Source: an uncultured SAR116 cluster alpha proteobacterium
GTDB lineage: Bacteria > Pseudomonadota > Alphaproteobacteria > Puniceispirillales > Marisalimonadaceae
Length of the DNA stretch: 64,000 nucleotides
Assembly (NCBI GenBank): GCA_902592615.1
Contig: CACJFI010000004.1
Span: forward strand, 1-64,000
Reading direction: 5' to 3'
The position numbers and the translations under genes were made by a program. Shown piece by piece: positions 1 to 8,740 of this stretch. The notes under the pieces were generated by a model that saw nothing but the letters and a program-made list of their open reading frames with translations, was not told the DNA's origin and made no database searches. The number at the start of each line of letters is the position of its first letter. Positions within the stretch are counted from its first letter, which is position 1.

Positions 1-933
1 TTTTCTTTCGTTACCAAAATTATTTATTTCCAATTCTCGTTCTACAATTAAATTTTCAAAATTTTTGGTAAGTAAACATATAATTCCTTGCTCGAGTGGT
101 AAATAATCAAAAATTGAATTTAATTGTTTTTCATGAAATAAAGGTAAAAAATGTTCTATACCGTTAAACTTAATACCAGCAGAAATGTTTTCATAAAGTA
201 AACTATTTATACTAGCAGCCCCGTTTTTACTCCTAAATTTTTTTCTGAAATTTTCTATGTTTTTTTCATTCAATATAAATTCATTTGATGTATAAATATT
301 AAAATCATTTATTTTATCCTTAGATCTTTGTGTAAGAGGATCCATTGTTTTGATTGTTTCAATATTATCACCTATAAAGTCAATTCTAAATGCAGTTTGG
401 TTACCAACAGGAAAAACGTCTAATATACTTCCTCGAATACTAAATTCACCAAACTCTCTTACTGTTTGTACCCTTTTATATCCTGAGTTATTTAAGAACT
501 CGATAATTAATTGAAATTTATAATCTGAAGATAAATTTAAATTTATAAAACGATTTAAAAAAAAATCTTTAGGCGCTGTTTTGTTAAATAAAGCATTAAT
601 AGTAGTTAAAATAACATTTTTGCTTTTATTCTCAATTCTATTTTTTTTAAAAAAACAAAGATCTGTAAATGATTTTACACGCTCTGCAATTAAATTGAGA
701 TTTGGTGATGAAATATCATAAGGCAAACAATCCCATGCTGGGATTTTGTATATGTTTATTTCTTTGAAATTCAAATATAAAAAATTAAAAACATTAGAGA
801 GTTCTAAATCATTTTTTGCTACGTAAAATATATTTTGATTTTGAGATAGAGAAGAAATTAAGAAAGGTATTAAGCTATCTCGAATTCCATTTATTTCTCT
901 TATTTTATTTAAATCTTTTTTAAAATTAAACAA
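1..933 (-). CDS. mfd: Transcription-repair coupling factor Mfd, N-terminal part (runs off the window)
   Basis: The minus strand is open from base 933 to the window edge, about 310 codons, and is absent from the ORF track because it is incomplete. The translation shows the UvrB-like N-terminal module of Mfd: 'IPAWDCLPYDISSPN' and then 'GEFSIRGSILDVFPVGNQT' followed by a 'RIDFIGDNIE' stretch ending in 'DPLTQRS'. Mfd displaces stalled RNA polymerase and recruits UvrA for strand-specific repair; its RecG-like translocase half lies outside the window. The likely start is TTG at 933, one base after the sdhE stop, with an AAAGG ribosome-binding site about eight bases upstream. The one-base spacing suggests cotranscription with sdhE. 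Confidence 0.93.
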   Translation of the reverse strand, partial: MFNFKKDLNKIREINGIRDSLIPFLISSLSQNQNIFYVAKNDLELSNVFNFLYLNFKEINIYKIPAWDCLPYDISSPNLNLIAERVKSFTDLCFFKKNRIENKSKNVILTTINALFNKTAPKDFFLNRFINLNLSSDYKFQLIIEFLNNSGYKRVQTVREFGEFSIRGSILDVFPVGNQTAFRIDFIGDNIETIKTMDPLTQRSKDKINDFNIYTSNEFILNEKNIENFRKKFRSKNGAASINSLLYENISAGIKFNGIEHFLPLFHEKQLNSIFDYLPLEQGIICLLTKNFENLIVERELEINNFGNERK

Positions 934-934
934 T

Positions 935-1192
935 TTAATGACCTTTAAATTCTTTTATAAGGTCAATTAGAAAGTTTTCTTTAGAAGATTTGGATGTTTC
1001 AATATCTATGGATAAACGCCAAATTCTAGGATCTCCTGAATTAAGAAGAGCTTGATATGCTAATAAGTTTTCATCATCGAGATATTTTAAATGATTTTCT
1101 GCAAAACTACCTAACAAAATATCAGTTTCACGAGTACCAGTATATTTAGATCTATAAATTAATTTTTTTATAAAAACATTTCTATTATTCAA
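935..1192 (-). CDS. sdhE: SdhE / DUF339 FAD assembly factor
   Basis: This 85-residue protein has the length and pattern of SdhE (Sdh5 in mitochondria), the soluble factor that helps attach FAD to succinate dehydrogenase. The core 'YTGTRETDILLGSFAENHL' corresponds to the family's RGxxE-type signature followed by the 'D-x-x-L-G-x-F' helix. It is unusual in having Thr where the motif Arg normally stands; the Gly and Glu are kept. Later residues 'ALLNSGDPRIWRL' match the fourth helix. It lies directly upstream of mfd and divergent from recG, a common alphaproteobacterial arrangement. Identity is confident from size, pattern and context; the effect of the Arg loss is unknown. Confidence 0.85.
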   Translation of the reverse strand: MNNRNVFIKKLIYRSKYTGTRETDILLGSFAENHLKYLDDENLLAYQALLNSGDPRIWRLSIDIETSKSSKENFLIDLIKEFKGH

Positions 1193-1207
1193 TTTTTTCT
1201 CGTTTTA

Positions 1208-1237
1208 TTGATATTTTTTGTTATTGTTTATTATAAA
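1208..1237 (+). promoter_or_regulatory. Possible sigma-70 promoter for recG
   Basis: TTGATA (1208-1213) and TATAAA (1232-1237) are each one mismatch from the -35 and -10 consensus and lie 18 bases apart in the sdhE/recG divergent gap. A start seven bases downstream would leave a very short leader and would exclude the AAAGG at 1240-1243, so either the start site differs or this is a chance match in AT-rich DNA. Confidence 0.3.
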
Positions 1238-1254
1238 TAAAGGTTTTTGATTTC

Positions 1255-3381
1255 TTGTCTAATGTAATTATTAAAAGACCAAAAGAGATTTTTGAATTAT
1301 TCTCATCACTCGGAAATTTAAGTGGTGTTGGTGAAAAAAAATTAAACCTTTTAGAAAAAAAAATTGGACCATATTTAATAAATCTTTTATTTTATTTGCC
1401 ACACAAGTCTATTAATAGATTCCAAAACATATCTTTAAAAGAAGTAAATCATGGTGACATATTAACTTGTGAAGTAGAGGTTGTGGAAATAAATATACCT
1501 CCCTTTAATTTTAGAAAAAAAAATAATATGTCTAGGATAATAACCTTTGGCCTCAATAACGAAAAAAATGTAAGATTAGATATTGTTTACTTTGGGCAAA
1601 ATACACAGTATTTAAAAAACATTTACAAAGTTGGAAATAGAGTTTTTGTAAGTGGAAAATTTGAGAACTTTAATGGCCTTGGACAGATTGCTCATCCTGA
1701 CTATATTGTAAAACCAACCGAGAAAAAATTAATACCATTCTTTCAACCAATTTATCCTTTATTTTTTGGAATAAACCAAAAATTCATATCAAAAATTATC
1801 AATCAAGGTATAAAGAAAATACCAATAATACCTGAATGGTTAAATAAAGATATACTGATAAAATACAAATTCCCAAATTGGCATACTTGTATATCTAGAA
1901 TACATAATCCAGAAAACAATGAAGACTTAAACTTAAATAGTATTTTTAGAAAACGACTTGCTCTAGATGAATTAATAGCAAATCAGATATCTATGTTACT
2001 AATAAAAAATAAAATTTCTAAAATTAAAGAAATTAAACAATGTTATAGCAACTCAGAATTGATTAAAAATTTTTATTCGAATTTACCATTTGAGTTAACT
2101 GGTAATCAAATAAAAGTTATAAATGAGATAAAAGAGGACATTCATAGCAATAAAACTATGGTTAGAATGCTTCAGGGTGATGTTGGGTCCGGTAAAACAA
2201 TTGTTGCTATAATTTCTATACTCAACGCAATATTAGACGGATCTCAAGCAGTATTAATGGTTCCAACGGAAATTCTTGCAATTCAACATTTTAATACAAT
2301 TAAAGAGTTACTTATACCACTAAAAATTGAACCAACTCTTCTATTAGGAGAAAGCAGATCTGTTTATGATAACAAAACTAGATCTAATATAATTAAACAA
2401 ATAGAAGATGGTGAAATTAAAATTATAATTGGAACTCACGCATTAATTTCAAAAAAAGTAATTTATAATAACCTATCTTTAGCTGTTATTGACGAGCAGC
2501 ACAGGTTTGGCGTTAAACAAAGAGTTGAAATAACAGAAAAAGGTAATAATGTTAATGTACTAGTTATGACAGCAACGCCTATACCTAGATCTCTCGCACT
2601 CACTGCTTATGGTGATATGGATATTTCTGTTTTAAGTGAAAAACCTATTGGTAGAAAATCAATTAATACATATGTTTTGTCACAAACTAAAATAGCAGAA
2701 GTATTATCTTCTATTGAAAGAGCAATTAAAGCTGGAGCATTAGTATATTGGGTTTGTCCTCTAATTGAAGATTCTGAGGATTCAGATCTGATTGCTGTTA
2801 ACGAAAGATATAATTTTTTAAAAAATAATTTTAAAAACATTAATGTTTCATTAATTCATGGAAAACAAAATCAGATTGAGAGAGAAACATCAATGAATGA
2901 GTTTAAATCTGGTGAAAGTAAAATTCTAGTTGCTACTACGGTAATTGAAGTTGGAGTAGATGTTCCTGAAGCTACTATAATGGTAATTGAATGCGCAGAA
3001 AGATTTGGGTTAGCTCAAATACATCAATTAAGAGGAAGAGTTGGAAGAAGTAATAAAGAATCCTCATGCATATTGTTATATAATTCTAATTTAAGCTCAA
3101 TTGCTCATTCAAGGTTAAAAATCTTGAAGGAAAATGATGATGGATTTAAAATTTCTGAACATGATTTAGAATTACGTGGACCAGGAGAAATTCTTGGAAG
3201 TAAACAATCTGGCAATCTTGAATTTAAGTTTGTGGATTTGCATGTCCACAACCAAATGATTCCCGTTGCAAGAGACGAAGCTAGGAAAATGCTTGAGAAT
3301 GAAGATGATAAAGAAAAAATTAATATTCTTTTATCTATTTTTGAAAATAATGATGCTATCAGATTATTAAAAGGTGGTTGA
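1255..3381 (+). CDS. recG: ATP-dependent DNA helicase RecG
   Basis: The 708-residue product is of normal RecG length. RecG remodels stalled replication forks and Holliday junctions. The N-terminal wedge (OB-fold) region spans about residues 60-170. The helicase core shows Walker A 'GDVGSGKTIVA' near 305, the DEQH box, the 'MTATPIPRSLALTAYGDMD' motif III region that is shared with Mfd, and the C-terminal 'QLRGRVGRS' motif VI. The start is TTG at 1255, preceded by AAAGG about eleven bases upstream; no in-frame ATG lies nearby. It is divergent from sdhE-mfd and converges with the DUF502 gene with only three bases between stop codons. Confidence 0.97.
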   Translation: MSNVIIKRPKEIFELFSSLGNLSGVGEKKLNLLEKKIGPYLINLLFYLPHKSINRFQNISLKEVNHGDILTCEVEVVEINIPPFNFRKKNNMSRIITFGLNNEKNVRLDIVYFGQNTQYLKNIYKVGNRVFVSGKFENFNGLGQIAHPDYIVKPTEKKLIPFFQPIYPLFFGINQKFISKIINQGIKKIPIIPEWLNKDILIKYKFPNWHTCISRIHNPENNEDLNLNSIFRKRLALDELIANQISMLLIKNKISKIKEIKQCYSNSELIKNFYSNLPFELTGNQIKVINEIKEDIHSNKTMVRMLQGDVGSGKTIVAIISILNAILDGSQAVLMVPTEILAIQHFNTIKELLIPLKIEPTLLLGESRSVYDNKTRSNIIKQIEDGEIKIIIGTHALISKKVIYNNLSLAVIDEQHRFGVKQRVEITEKGNNVNVLVMTATPIPRSLALTAYGDMDISVLSEKPIGRKSINTYVLSQTKIAEVLSSIERAIKAGALVYWVCPLIEDSEDSDLIAVNERYNFLKNNFKNINVSLIHGKQNQIERETSMNEFKSGESKILVATTVIEVGVDVPEATIMVIECAERFGLAQIHQLRGRVGRSNKESSCILLYNSNLSSIAHSRLKILKENDDGFKISEHDLELRGPGEILGSKQSGNLEFKFVDLHVHNQMIPVARDEARKMLENEDDKEKINILLSIFENNDAIRLLKGG

Positions 3382-3384
3382 TCA

Positions 3385-4029
3385 TTACTTAATATTATTA
3401 GTTTTCATTTTTGGAGTAACTATGCCTCCAGAAATTACCATTTTTACAGCATCTTCAACTTTCATTTTCATATATATTAAATCCTTCTTGGGAACAAATA
3501 AAAGAAATCCACTTGTAGGGTTAGGAGTGGTAGGTATAAAAACATTGATCAAGGTTTCATCGTTTAAGGACTGAACTTCTCCTTTTGTCTCTCCTGTAAC
3601 AAACCCAATAACCCAAATTTTTTTCCTTGGATATTCAACTAAAACAACCTCTCTAAAACTATCAGAGTTAGTAGACATGACTGTTTCCATAATTTGCTTA
3701 ATTGCACCGTATATACTTCTAACAACAGGCATTTTATCAAGCACTCTTTCCCCAGCTTTAAGCAAAGTTCTGCCGATAAATCCAGGAGTTATTGCTCCAA
3801 TAAAAGTAATAACCACAATACTTATGATCAATCCTATTCCAGGTATTTGGTGTGGTAACTGTTTAGTGAAATCCAAACTATCAGGCAATAAACCGGCAAC
3901 TTGAGAATCTATAAAAGTAATTATGATCCAAGTAACGTAGATTGTTATTAAAATTGGAGATGTGACTAAAATGCCCGCTAGAAAATATCTTCTAAATCTT
4001 GCAAAAAAACCAATTTTTTCTTCAGACAA
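3385..4029 (-). CDS. DUF502 family membrane protein
   Basis: This 214-residue protein has two strongly hydrophobic helices in its N-terminal 90 residues ('YFLAGILVTSPILITIYVTW' and 'IPGIGLIISIVVITFIGAIT'), followed by a soluble domain containing 'KMPVVRSIYGAIKQIMETV' and 'PTTPNPTSGFLLFVPKKDL', which are hallmark segments of the DUF502 family. These are widespread inner-membrane proteins with no established biochemical role. The gene lies next to recG in many alphaproteobacteria, and it converges on recG here. It is divergent from mazG. Confidence 0.88.
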   Translation of the reverse strand: MSEEKIGFFARFRRYFLAGILVTSPILITIYVTWIIITFIDSQVAGLLPDSLDFTKQLPHQIPGIGLIISIVVITFIGAITPGFIGRTLLKAGERVLDKMPVVRSIYGAIKQIMETVMSTNSDSFREVVLVEYPRKKIWVIGFVTGETKGEVQSLNDETLINVFIPTTPNPTSGFLLFVPKKDLIYMKMKVEDAVKMVISGGIVTPKMKTNNIK

Positions 4030-4103
4030 TTTAAACTCCTGATGGTATAAATATTATAGATTATATAAATAAATACTCAAAACCAATATGAAAAGATTTA
4101 AAA

Positions 4104-4937
4104 ATGAAAAAATTATCTGATGAAAAATTAAATGATTTAAACCAGCTAAAATCTATTTCAAAAATAAGAAAAGTAATTAAGATATTAAGAGATCCAATTG
4201 ATGGTTGTCCTTGGGACTTAAAACAAGATTACAATTCATTAGCTCCCTATTCTATTGAAGAAGCTTACGAACTTGTAGATGCCATAGAAAACAATGATAT
4301 CGAAGAGATAAAAAAAGAGTTGGGAGATTTATTATTACAAGTTATTTTAATTTCACAAGTGGCCGATGATAAAGGAGATTTTGATTTCGATGATGTAGCG
4401 AATGAGATATCTGAAAAAATAATTAGAAGACATCCACAAATATTTGATAAAAATTACAATGAAAATGATCTTCCTCATGAATCATGGGAAAAAATCAAAA
4501 AATTAGAAAAAAATAGAATTACAAATACCAAAAATACATTAGACCTAGTTGAAAAAAATATTCCAACGTTACTAAGATCTCTTAAAATACAAAAAAAAGC
4601 TGCATCATTGAATTTTGATTGGGAAAATGAAACTCAAGTTTTGAATAAAATTGATGAAGAAATTCATGAATTGAAAGATGCACTCAAGTTGAATAACAAA
4701 AAAATGATTGAAGAAGAATTAGGAGATTTATTTTTTACTATTATTAATTTATCACGACGTTTAAATTTAGATCCAGAGCAAACTATAAGAAAAGCAAATA
4801 AAAAATTTACTACTAGATTTAATGAAATGGAAAACTTTATTGAAGACAACAAACTAAAATGGCATAATTTAAAAAAACATGATTTTAAAAATCTTTGGAA
4901 TAAAGTAAAAAATAATCAAAGAGGAATTAATGAATAA
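4104..4937 (+). CDS. mazG: Nucleoside triphosphate pyrophosphohydrolase MazG
   Basis: The 277-residue protein contains the tandem MazG fold. The first repeat carries 'CPWDLKQDYNSLAPYSIEEA' and the metal-binding 'EIKKELGDLLLQVI'; the second carries 'EEELGDLFFTIINLSRRL'. The EExxELGD-type pattern binds Mg2+. MazG hydrolyses non-canonical and canonical NTPs to NMP and pyrophosphate, acting in nucleotide-pool sanitation and stress recovery. It overlaps the following SDR gene by eight bases, so the two are probably cotranscribed. Alphaproteobacterial mazG is commonly found near hflX, which is also nearby here. Confidence 0.96.
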   Translation: MKKLSDEKLNDLNQLKSISKIRKVIKILRDPIDGCPWDLKQDYNSLAPYSIEEAYELVDAIENNDIEEIKKELGDLLLQVILISQVADDKGDFDFDDVANEISEKIIRRHPQIFDKNYNENDLPHESWEKIKKLEKNRITNTKNTLDLVEKNIPTLLRSLKIQKKAASLNFDWENETQVLNKIDEEIHELKDALKLNNKKMIEEELGDLFFTIINLSRRLNLDPEQTIRKANKKFTTRFNEMENFIEDNKLKWHNLKKHDFKNLWNKVKNNQRGINE

Positions 4938-5694
4938 TAACATACCTAAAAATATTCTTATTACTGGTGCCACTTCAGGCTTTGGTAAAGCAACGGCAAA
5001 GCTATTTAATAAAAAAGGCTGGCAAACAATAATTACAGGTCGAAGAGCTGATCGTTTAGAGGAGCTTGCAAAGGAATTAGGTGAGAAATCATTACCACTT
5101 GCTTTTGATATAAGTGACAGGCGTGCAGTTAAATCAGCCATACAAAATATATCACCAAATTTTAATAATATAAGTGTATTATGTAATAATGCAGGCTTAG
5201 CTCTTGGATTGGAAGGCGCTGATAATGCCAACCTTGATGACTGGGATCAAATGATAGATACTAATATAAAAGGCTTAGTATATGCTACTCGAACTGTTTT
5301 ACCATTTATGGTTGAAAACGGAGAAGGTCATATAATTAATCTAGGATCAGTCGCTGGCTCATATCCTTATCCTGGAGGAAATGTTTATGGAGGAACCAAA
5401 GCGTTCGTAAGTCAATTTTCTTTAAATTTAAGAGCTGATTTAGTCGGCAAAGGCATTAATGTAACATCAGTAGAACCGGGTTTAGCAGAAACAGAATTTT
5501 CTATTGTTAGGTTTAAAGGTGATAAAGAAAAGGCATCTCAGGTTTATCAAAATACAAGATCAATAAAAGCAGAAGATATTGCAGAAATAATTTATTGGGT
5601 GGCTACAAGACCTAAAAATATAAATATTAATAAAATTGAAATTATGGCTGGTGACCAAGCTTTTAACCCTTTTAATATTGTAAAAAATGGCTAA
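4930..5694 (+). CDS. Short-chain dehydrogenase, YdfG-like NADP 3-hydroxy acid / serine dehydrogenase
   Basis: The 254-residue protein is a classical SDR. It has the nucleotide-binding 'TGATSGFGKATA', 'CNNAG' near residue 86, a catalytic Ser in 'NLGSVAGS' and the Tyr-x-x-x-Lys in 'VYGGTKAF'. The whole-length pattern, including 'MIDTNIKGLVYATRTVLP', 'VEPGLAETEFS' and 'RFKGDKEKASQVYQNT', closely follows E. coli YdfG, which oxidises L-allo-threonine, serine and related 3-hydroxy acids with NADP+; the arginine in 'TGRRADRL' fits NADP preference. The start overlaps mazG by eight bases with GAGG upstream. Its TAA stop is interleaved with the stop of the convergent gene. The precise substrate is inferred. 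Confidence 0.88.
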   Translation: MNNNIPKNILITGATSGFGKATAKLFNKKGWQTIITGRRADRLEELAKELGEKSLPLAFDISDRRAVKSAIQNISPNFNNISVLCNNAGLALGLEGADNANLDDWDQMIDTNIKGLVYATRTVLPFMVENGEGHIINLGSVAGSYPYPGGNVYGGTKAFVSQFSLNLRADLVGKGINVTSVEPGLAETEFSIVRFKGDKEKASQVYQNTRSIKAEDIAEIIYWVATRPKNININKIEIMAGDQAFNPFNIVKNG

Positions 5695-6566
5695 TTTTTA
5701 TATTTCCTGTATGGATTATCATATGGAATGATTAAATCTCTAATATTATTCCAAGTTTGAATATTACTTGCAGCTAGGATTGATCCTTTAGATTTTATAT
5801 TAAATTCACTTTTGTTGGTTGCCATATAAACACAACCGCCAGCTTCTCTTATTATCAAGTCCATAGGAGCATGATCCCAGGGAGTAACTCTTCCGTGAAA
5901 AATAAATTGAATTTCGTTTTTGGCCAACATAATTGTTTCGATACCTGCACTACCAATAAATAATCTGTCTGTGCTAGTTTTTAAATTAAGGAGAATAGTT
6001 TGTCTATAATTTTCAGGTATCCCCTTAGTTCCACCAGATCCTATTATTTTCAATATGTTAGATTGCTTTATTGAAAGTCTAGATGATATTTTGTTATTTG
6101 TATCAACTAAAAAAGCACCATAGTTTTTAAATGCATATACAAATATATTTTTTAAAGGGTAATAAACAAATGTTGCTATAGGAAGCATATAACTAACTAG
6201 TGAAATCATAGAACAAAAATTTTCTTTCCCATTAATATAATTCTTTGTTCCGTCTATTGGATCAACAACCCACAATAGAGATTTATCCAAATATTTTTCA
6301 TATTGTTTATCTAAAAAAGCAGTTTCTTCGCCTAATATATCACTAACATCTAAAAAACCTTTTAATTTTTTTGAGATAATTTCTTCACTTTCTTTATCTG
6401 CAATGCTTACAAAATCATCATTTGATGTTTTTGTACTTATATCTTCTGATTTCAAATTTTTATGATAACGTAAAATAACTTTTTTATTAACGTTAATTAA
6501 TAAATTCATAATGTATTTTACAATCTTATTCCTTTTTGTATTATTTTGAATTAAAATATCGTTCAT
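5691..6566 (-). CDS. Inositol monophosphatase family phosphatase
   Basis: This 291-residue enzyme carries both metal-binding signatures of the lithium-sensitive phosphatase family: 'WVVDPIDGTKNYINGKENF' near residue 100 and 'PWDHAPMDLIIREAGG' near residue 230, with the upstream Glu pair in 'DILGEETAF'. Substrates in the family include inositol monophosphate, histidinol phosphate and 3'-phosphoadenosine phosphates. The sequence alone does not settle which applies, although HisN-type histidinol-phosphatase is plausible in alphaproteobacteria. It probably shares a transcript with hflX, five bases upstream. Its TAG stop shares four bases (CTAA) with the SDR stop on the other strand. Confidence 0.85.
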   Translation of the reverse strand: MNDILIQNNTKRNKIVKYIMNLLINVNKKVILRYHKNLKSEDISTKTSNDDFVSIADKESEEIISKKLKGFLDVSDILGEETAFLDKQYEKYLDKSLLWVVDPIDGTKNYINGKENFCSMISLVSYMLPIATFVYYPLKNIFVYAFKNYGAFLVDTNNKISSRLSIKQSNILKIIGSGGTKGIPENYRQTILLNLKTSTDRLFIGSAGIETIMLAKNEIQFIFHGRVTPWDHAPMDLIIREAGGCVYMATNKSEFNIKSKGSILAASNIQTWNNIRDLIIPYDNPYRKYKN

Positions 6567-6571
6567 AATTA

Positions 6572-7882
6572 TCAGATATTATACAACTTAATTTCAGGAA
6601 AATGTGATTTGAATGAATTTAATTTGTCATTAGATATTTTAGCCTTAACTTTGTTGCCTATAAAATCTATATCGCAAAATGTTTCATTATATACATGTGA
6701 ATTTTTATACAACCAAGAAGAAATTTTGTAAGAGTTAATAGGTATATGAAAAAGTACCTTCGTGAATTTTTTTTCAGCCAAATTTTCGATGTAATTTTTT
6801 AAATCTTTCATGCCCTTGGGTGTTAAAGCAGAAGTTTTAACTAAATTTTTCTTGTATTTGATTTTTATATCACTCAAATCTGAATTTAAATCGCATTTAT
6901 TAAAAACATTTATTATTTTCTTTTCTAATTCTTCTTCAGTAAAACCAATAGAAATTAATGTTTCAAATACTAATTTTGCCTGATTTTCTATATTAGGGTT
7001 TGATAAATCATGAACTAACAATAAGTAATCAGCTATAAAGAGTTCTTCTAAAGAAGATTTAAATGAATCAATCAACTCTGTGGGTAATGCTGATATGAAA
7101 CCTACAGTGTCTGAAATTATAATTTTTTTATTGTCAGACATTTTTATAGAACCCATTTTTGTATCTAACGTAGCAAATACCATATCTTTAACTAATATAT
7201 CAGAAGATGTAAGGCTATTAAAAATTGTTGACTTACCACTGTTGGTATAACCAACTAAAGAAAAAATCAAAGAAGAAACACTTTTTCTGTGTTTTCTTTG
7301 AACTTCTCTGGTTTGTGTCACCTTTGTAAGTGATTTTTTTAATTGTTTTATTTTTGAATTAATCATTCTTTTATCTAATTCTATTTGACTTTCACCAGGA
7401 CCACCTATTTTACTTAAACCACCTCTTTGCCTTTCGAGATGTGTCCAAGATCTGACAAGTCTTGTTTTTTCGAAACTTAAATTAGCAAGTTCTACTTGTA
7501 ATTTACCTTCTTTAGTTTTCGCTCTTAGACCAAAAATTTCTATAATAAGCTGTGTTCTATCAATGATTTTTTTTTGTAAAATTCTCTCTAGATTTCTATG
7601 TTGTATAGGCGATAAAGAACAATCAAAAATTATTAAATCAACGAGGCTTAGGTCAAAATTATTTTTAATTTCATTAGCAACATTATTGTTTATTAATAAT
7701 GAGGATTTTGGGATACTGATATTAACTATTTTTTCAAATACGATGACTGCATCTAAGGCTGACACAAGACTTCTTGTTTCAGAGGAACGAGAAATAAAGT
7801 TTTTTTGATTAAAAATATCGTTTTGAGAAAATTTATTATTCTTAAATATAGGAAGAATTAAAAATGTTTTATAATTAACCAT
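6572..7882 (-). CDS. hflX: Ribosome-associated GTPase HflX
   Basis: The 436-residue protein has the HflX-specific N-terminal domain, including 'GGPGESQIELDKR' before the G domain. The G domain has G1 'VGYTNSGKSTIFN', G3 'DTVGFISALPTELIDSF' (with the HflX-typical replacement after DxxG) and 'NKCDL' as G4. HflX splits stalled or stressed 70S ribosomes. In most alphaproteobacteria hfq lies immediately upstream; here the preceding gene, dat, ends nine bases away, so there is no room for hfq. Sequence length and motifs are otherwise normal. Confidence 0.95.
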   Translation of the reverse strand: MVNYKTFLILPIFKNNKFSQNDIFNQKNFISRSSETRSLVSALDAVIVFEKIVNISIPKSSLLINNNVANEIKNNFDLSLVDLIIFDCSLSPIQHRNLERILQKKIIDRTQLIIEIFGLRAKTKEGKLQVELANLSFEKTRLVRSWTHLERQRGGLSKIGGPGESQIELDKRMINSKIKQLKKSLTKVTQTREVQRKHRKSVSSLIFSLVGYTNSGKSTIFNSLTSSDILVKDMVFATLDTKMGSIKMSDNKKIIISDTVGFISALPTELIDSFKSSLEELFIADYLLLVHDLSNPNIENQAKLVFETLISIGFTEEELEKKIINVFNKCDLNSDLSDIKIKYKKNLVKTSALTPKGMKDLKNYIENLAEKKFTKVLFHIPINSYKISSWLYKNSHVYNETFCDIDFIGNKVKAKISNDKLNSFKSHFPEIKLYNI

Positions 7883-7891
7883 AAAATATTA

Positions 7892-8740
7892 CTAATTAAA
7901 ATTCTTAAAATACAAATTTCTTAATTCAATTGATGTTTTGCCAATCATACCATTACCAATTTTAATATTGTCAATTTCAATAATTGGAGTAACAAAAGAA
8001 GATGCACTAGTTAAAAATACTTCTTTAGAGTCTAACATTTCGTCTTTTGTAAATTTTTTTTCCAACATTTTAAACTTATTTTTTTTTGCAAATTGTGCAA
8101 TTGTCTTTCTAGTAATACCAGATAAAATCTTCCCATCAATTTCACGAGTTAAAATTTCATTATCATTATTTATAATCCAAATATTTGAACTAGATCCTTC
8201 AGTTACATAACCTTCATAATCAATAAAAATTCCTTCATAAGCATTTTTTTCATTAGCATGGGTTTTAGCTAAAACATTTGGTAACAACTGTGTTGTCTTA
8301 ATATCAGGCCTAGACCATCTATTATCAAAAATAGTAATTGCTTTTACCCCTTTAATATGATCTGAAATATTATTTTTCTTTTTTGATACAATCATTGTTA
8401 GTATTGGTTTGGAGTTAAGTCCAAAATAACTATGATTTCTATCAGCTACACCTCTTGATACCTGTATATAAATACTCCCAAAATTAACTCTATTTAATTT
8501 AAAGAGATTTTTGATTATTATTTTAAGTTGTTGTTTTGATAAATGAAAATTAATGTTTATTAATTTTAAAGAATTATATAATCGTGTTATATGTCCATCA
8601 TAATCATAAAACTTACCATTGTTATATAATATTACCTCATAAACAGCATCACCAAAATGATATCCTCTGTCATTTATACTAATTTTAGCATCTACAATAT
8701 TGCAATAAAGTCCATCTATATAAGATATATTAGCCATCAA
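7892..8740 (-). CDS. dat: Class IV PLP aminotransferase, D-amino acid transaminase type
   Basis: This 282-residue protein is a fold-type IV aminotransferase. The start 'YIDGLYCNIVDAKISINDRGYHFGDAVYEVI' is the family signature, the PLP lysine lies in 'LLPNVLAKTHANEKNAYE', and 'VTEGSSSNIWII' binds the cofactor phosphate. The 'DIKTTQLLPNVLAK' form is typical of D-alanine aminotransferases, which make D-glutamate or D-alanine for peptidoglycan, but branched-chain transaminases are close relatives. Its start overlaps trkA's stop by four bases, so the two are translationally coupled. It occupies the usual alphaproteobacterial position between trkA and hfq-hflX. Confidence 0.87.
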   Translation of the reverse strand: MMANISYIDGLYCNIVDAKISINDRGYHFGDAVYEVILYNNGKFYDYDGHITRLYNSLKLININFHLSKQQLKIIIKNLFKLNRVNFGSIYIQVSRGVADRNHSYFGLNSKPILTMIVSKKKNNISDHIKGVKAITIFDNRWSRPDIKTTQLLPNVLAKTHANEKNAYEGIFIDYEGYVTEGSSSNIWIINNDNEILTREIDGKILSGITRKTIAQFAKKNKFKMLEKKFTKDEMLDSKEVFLTSASSFVTPIIEIDNIKIGNGMIGKTSIELRNLYFKNFN

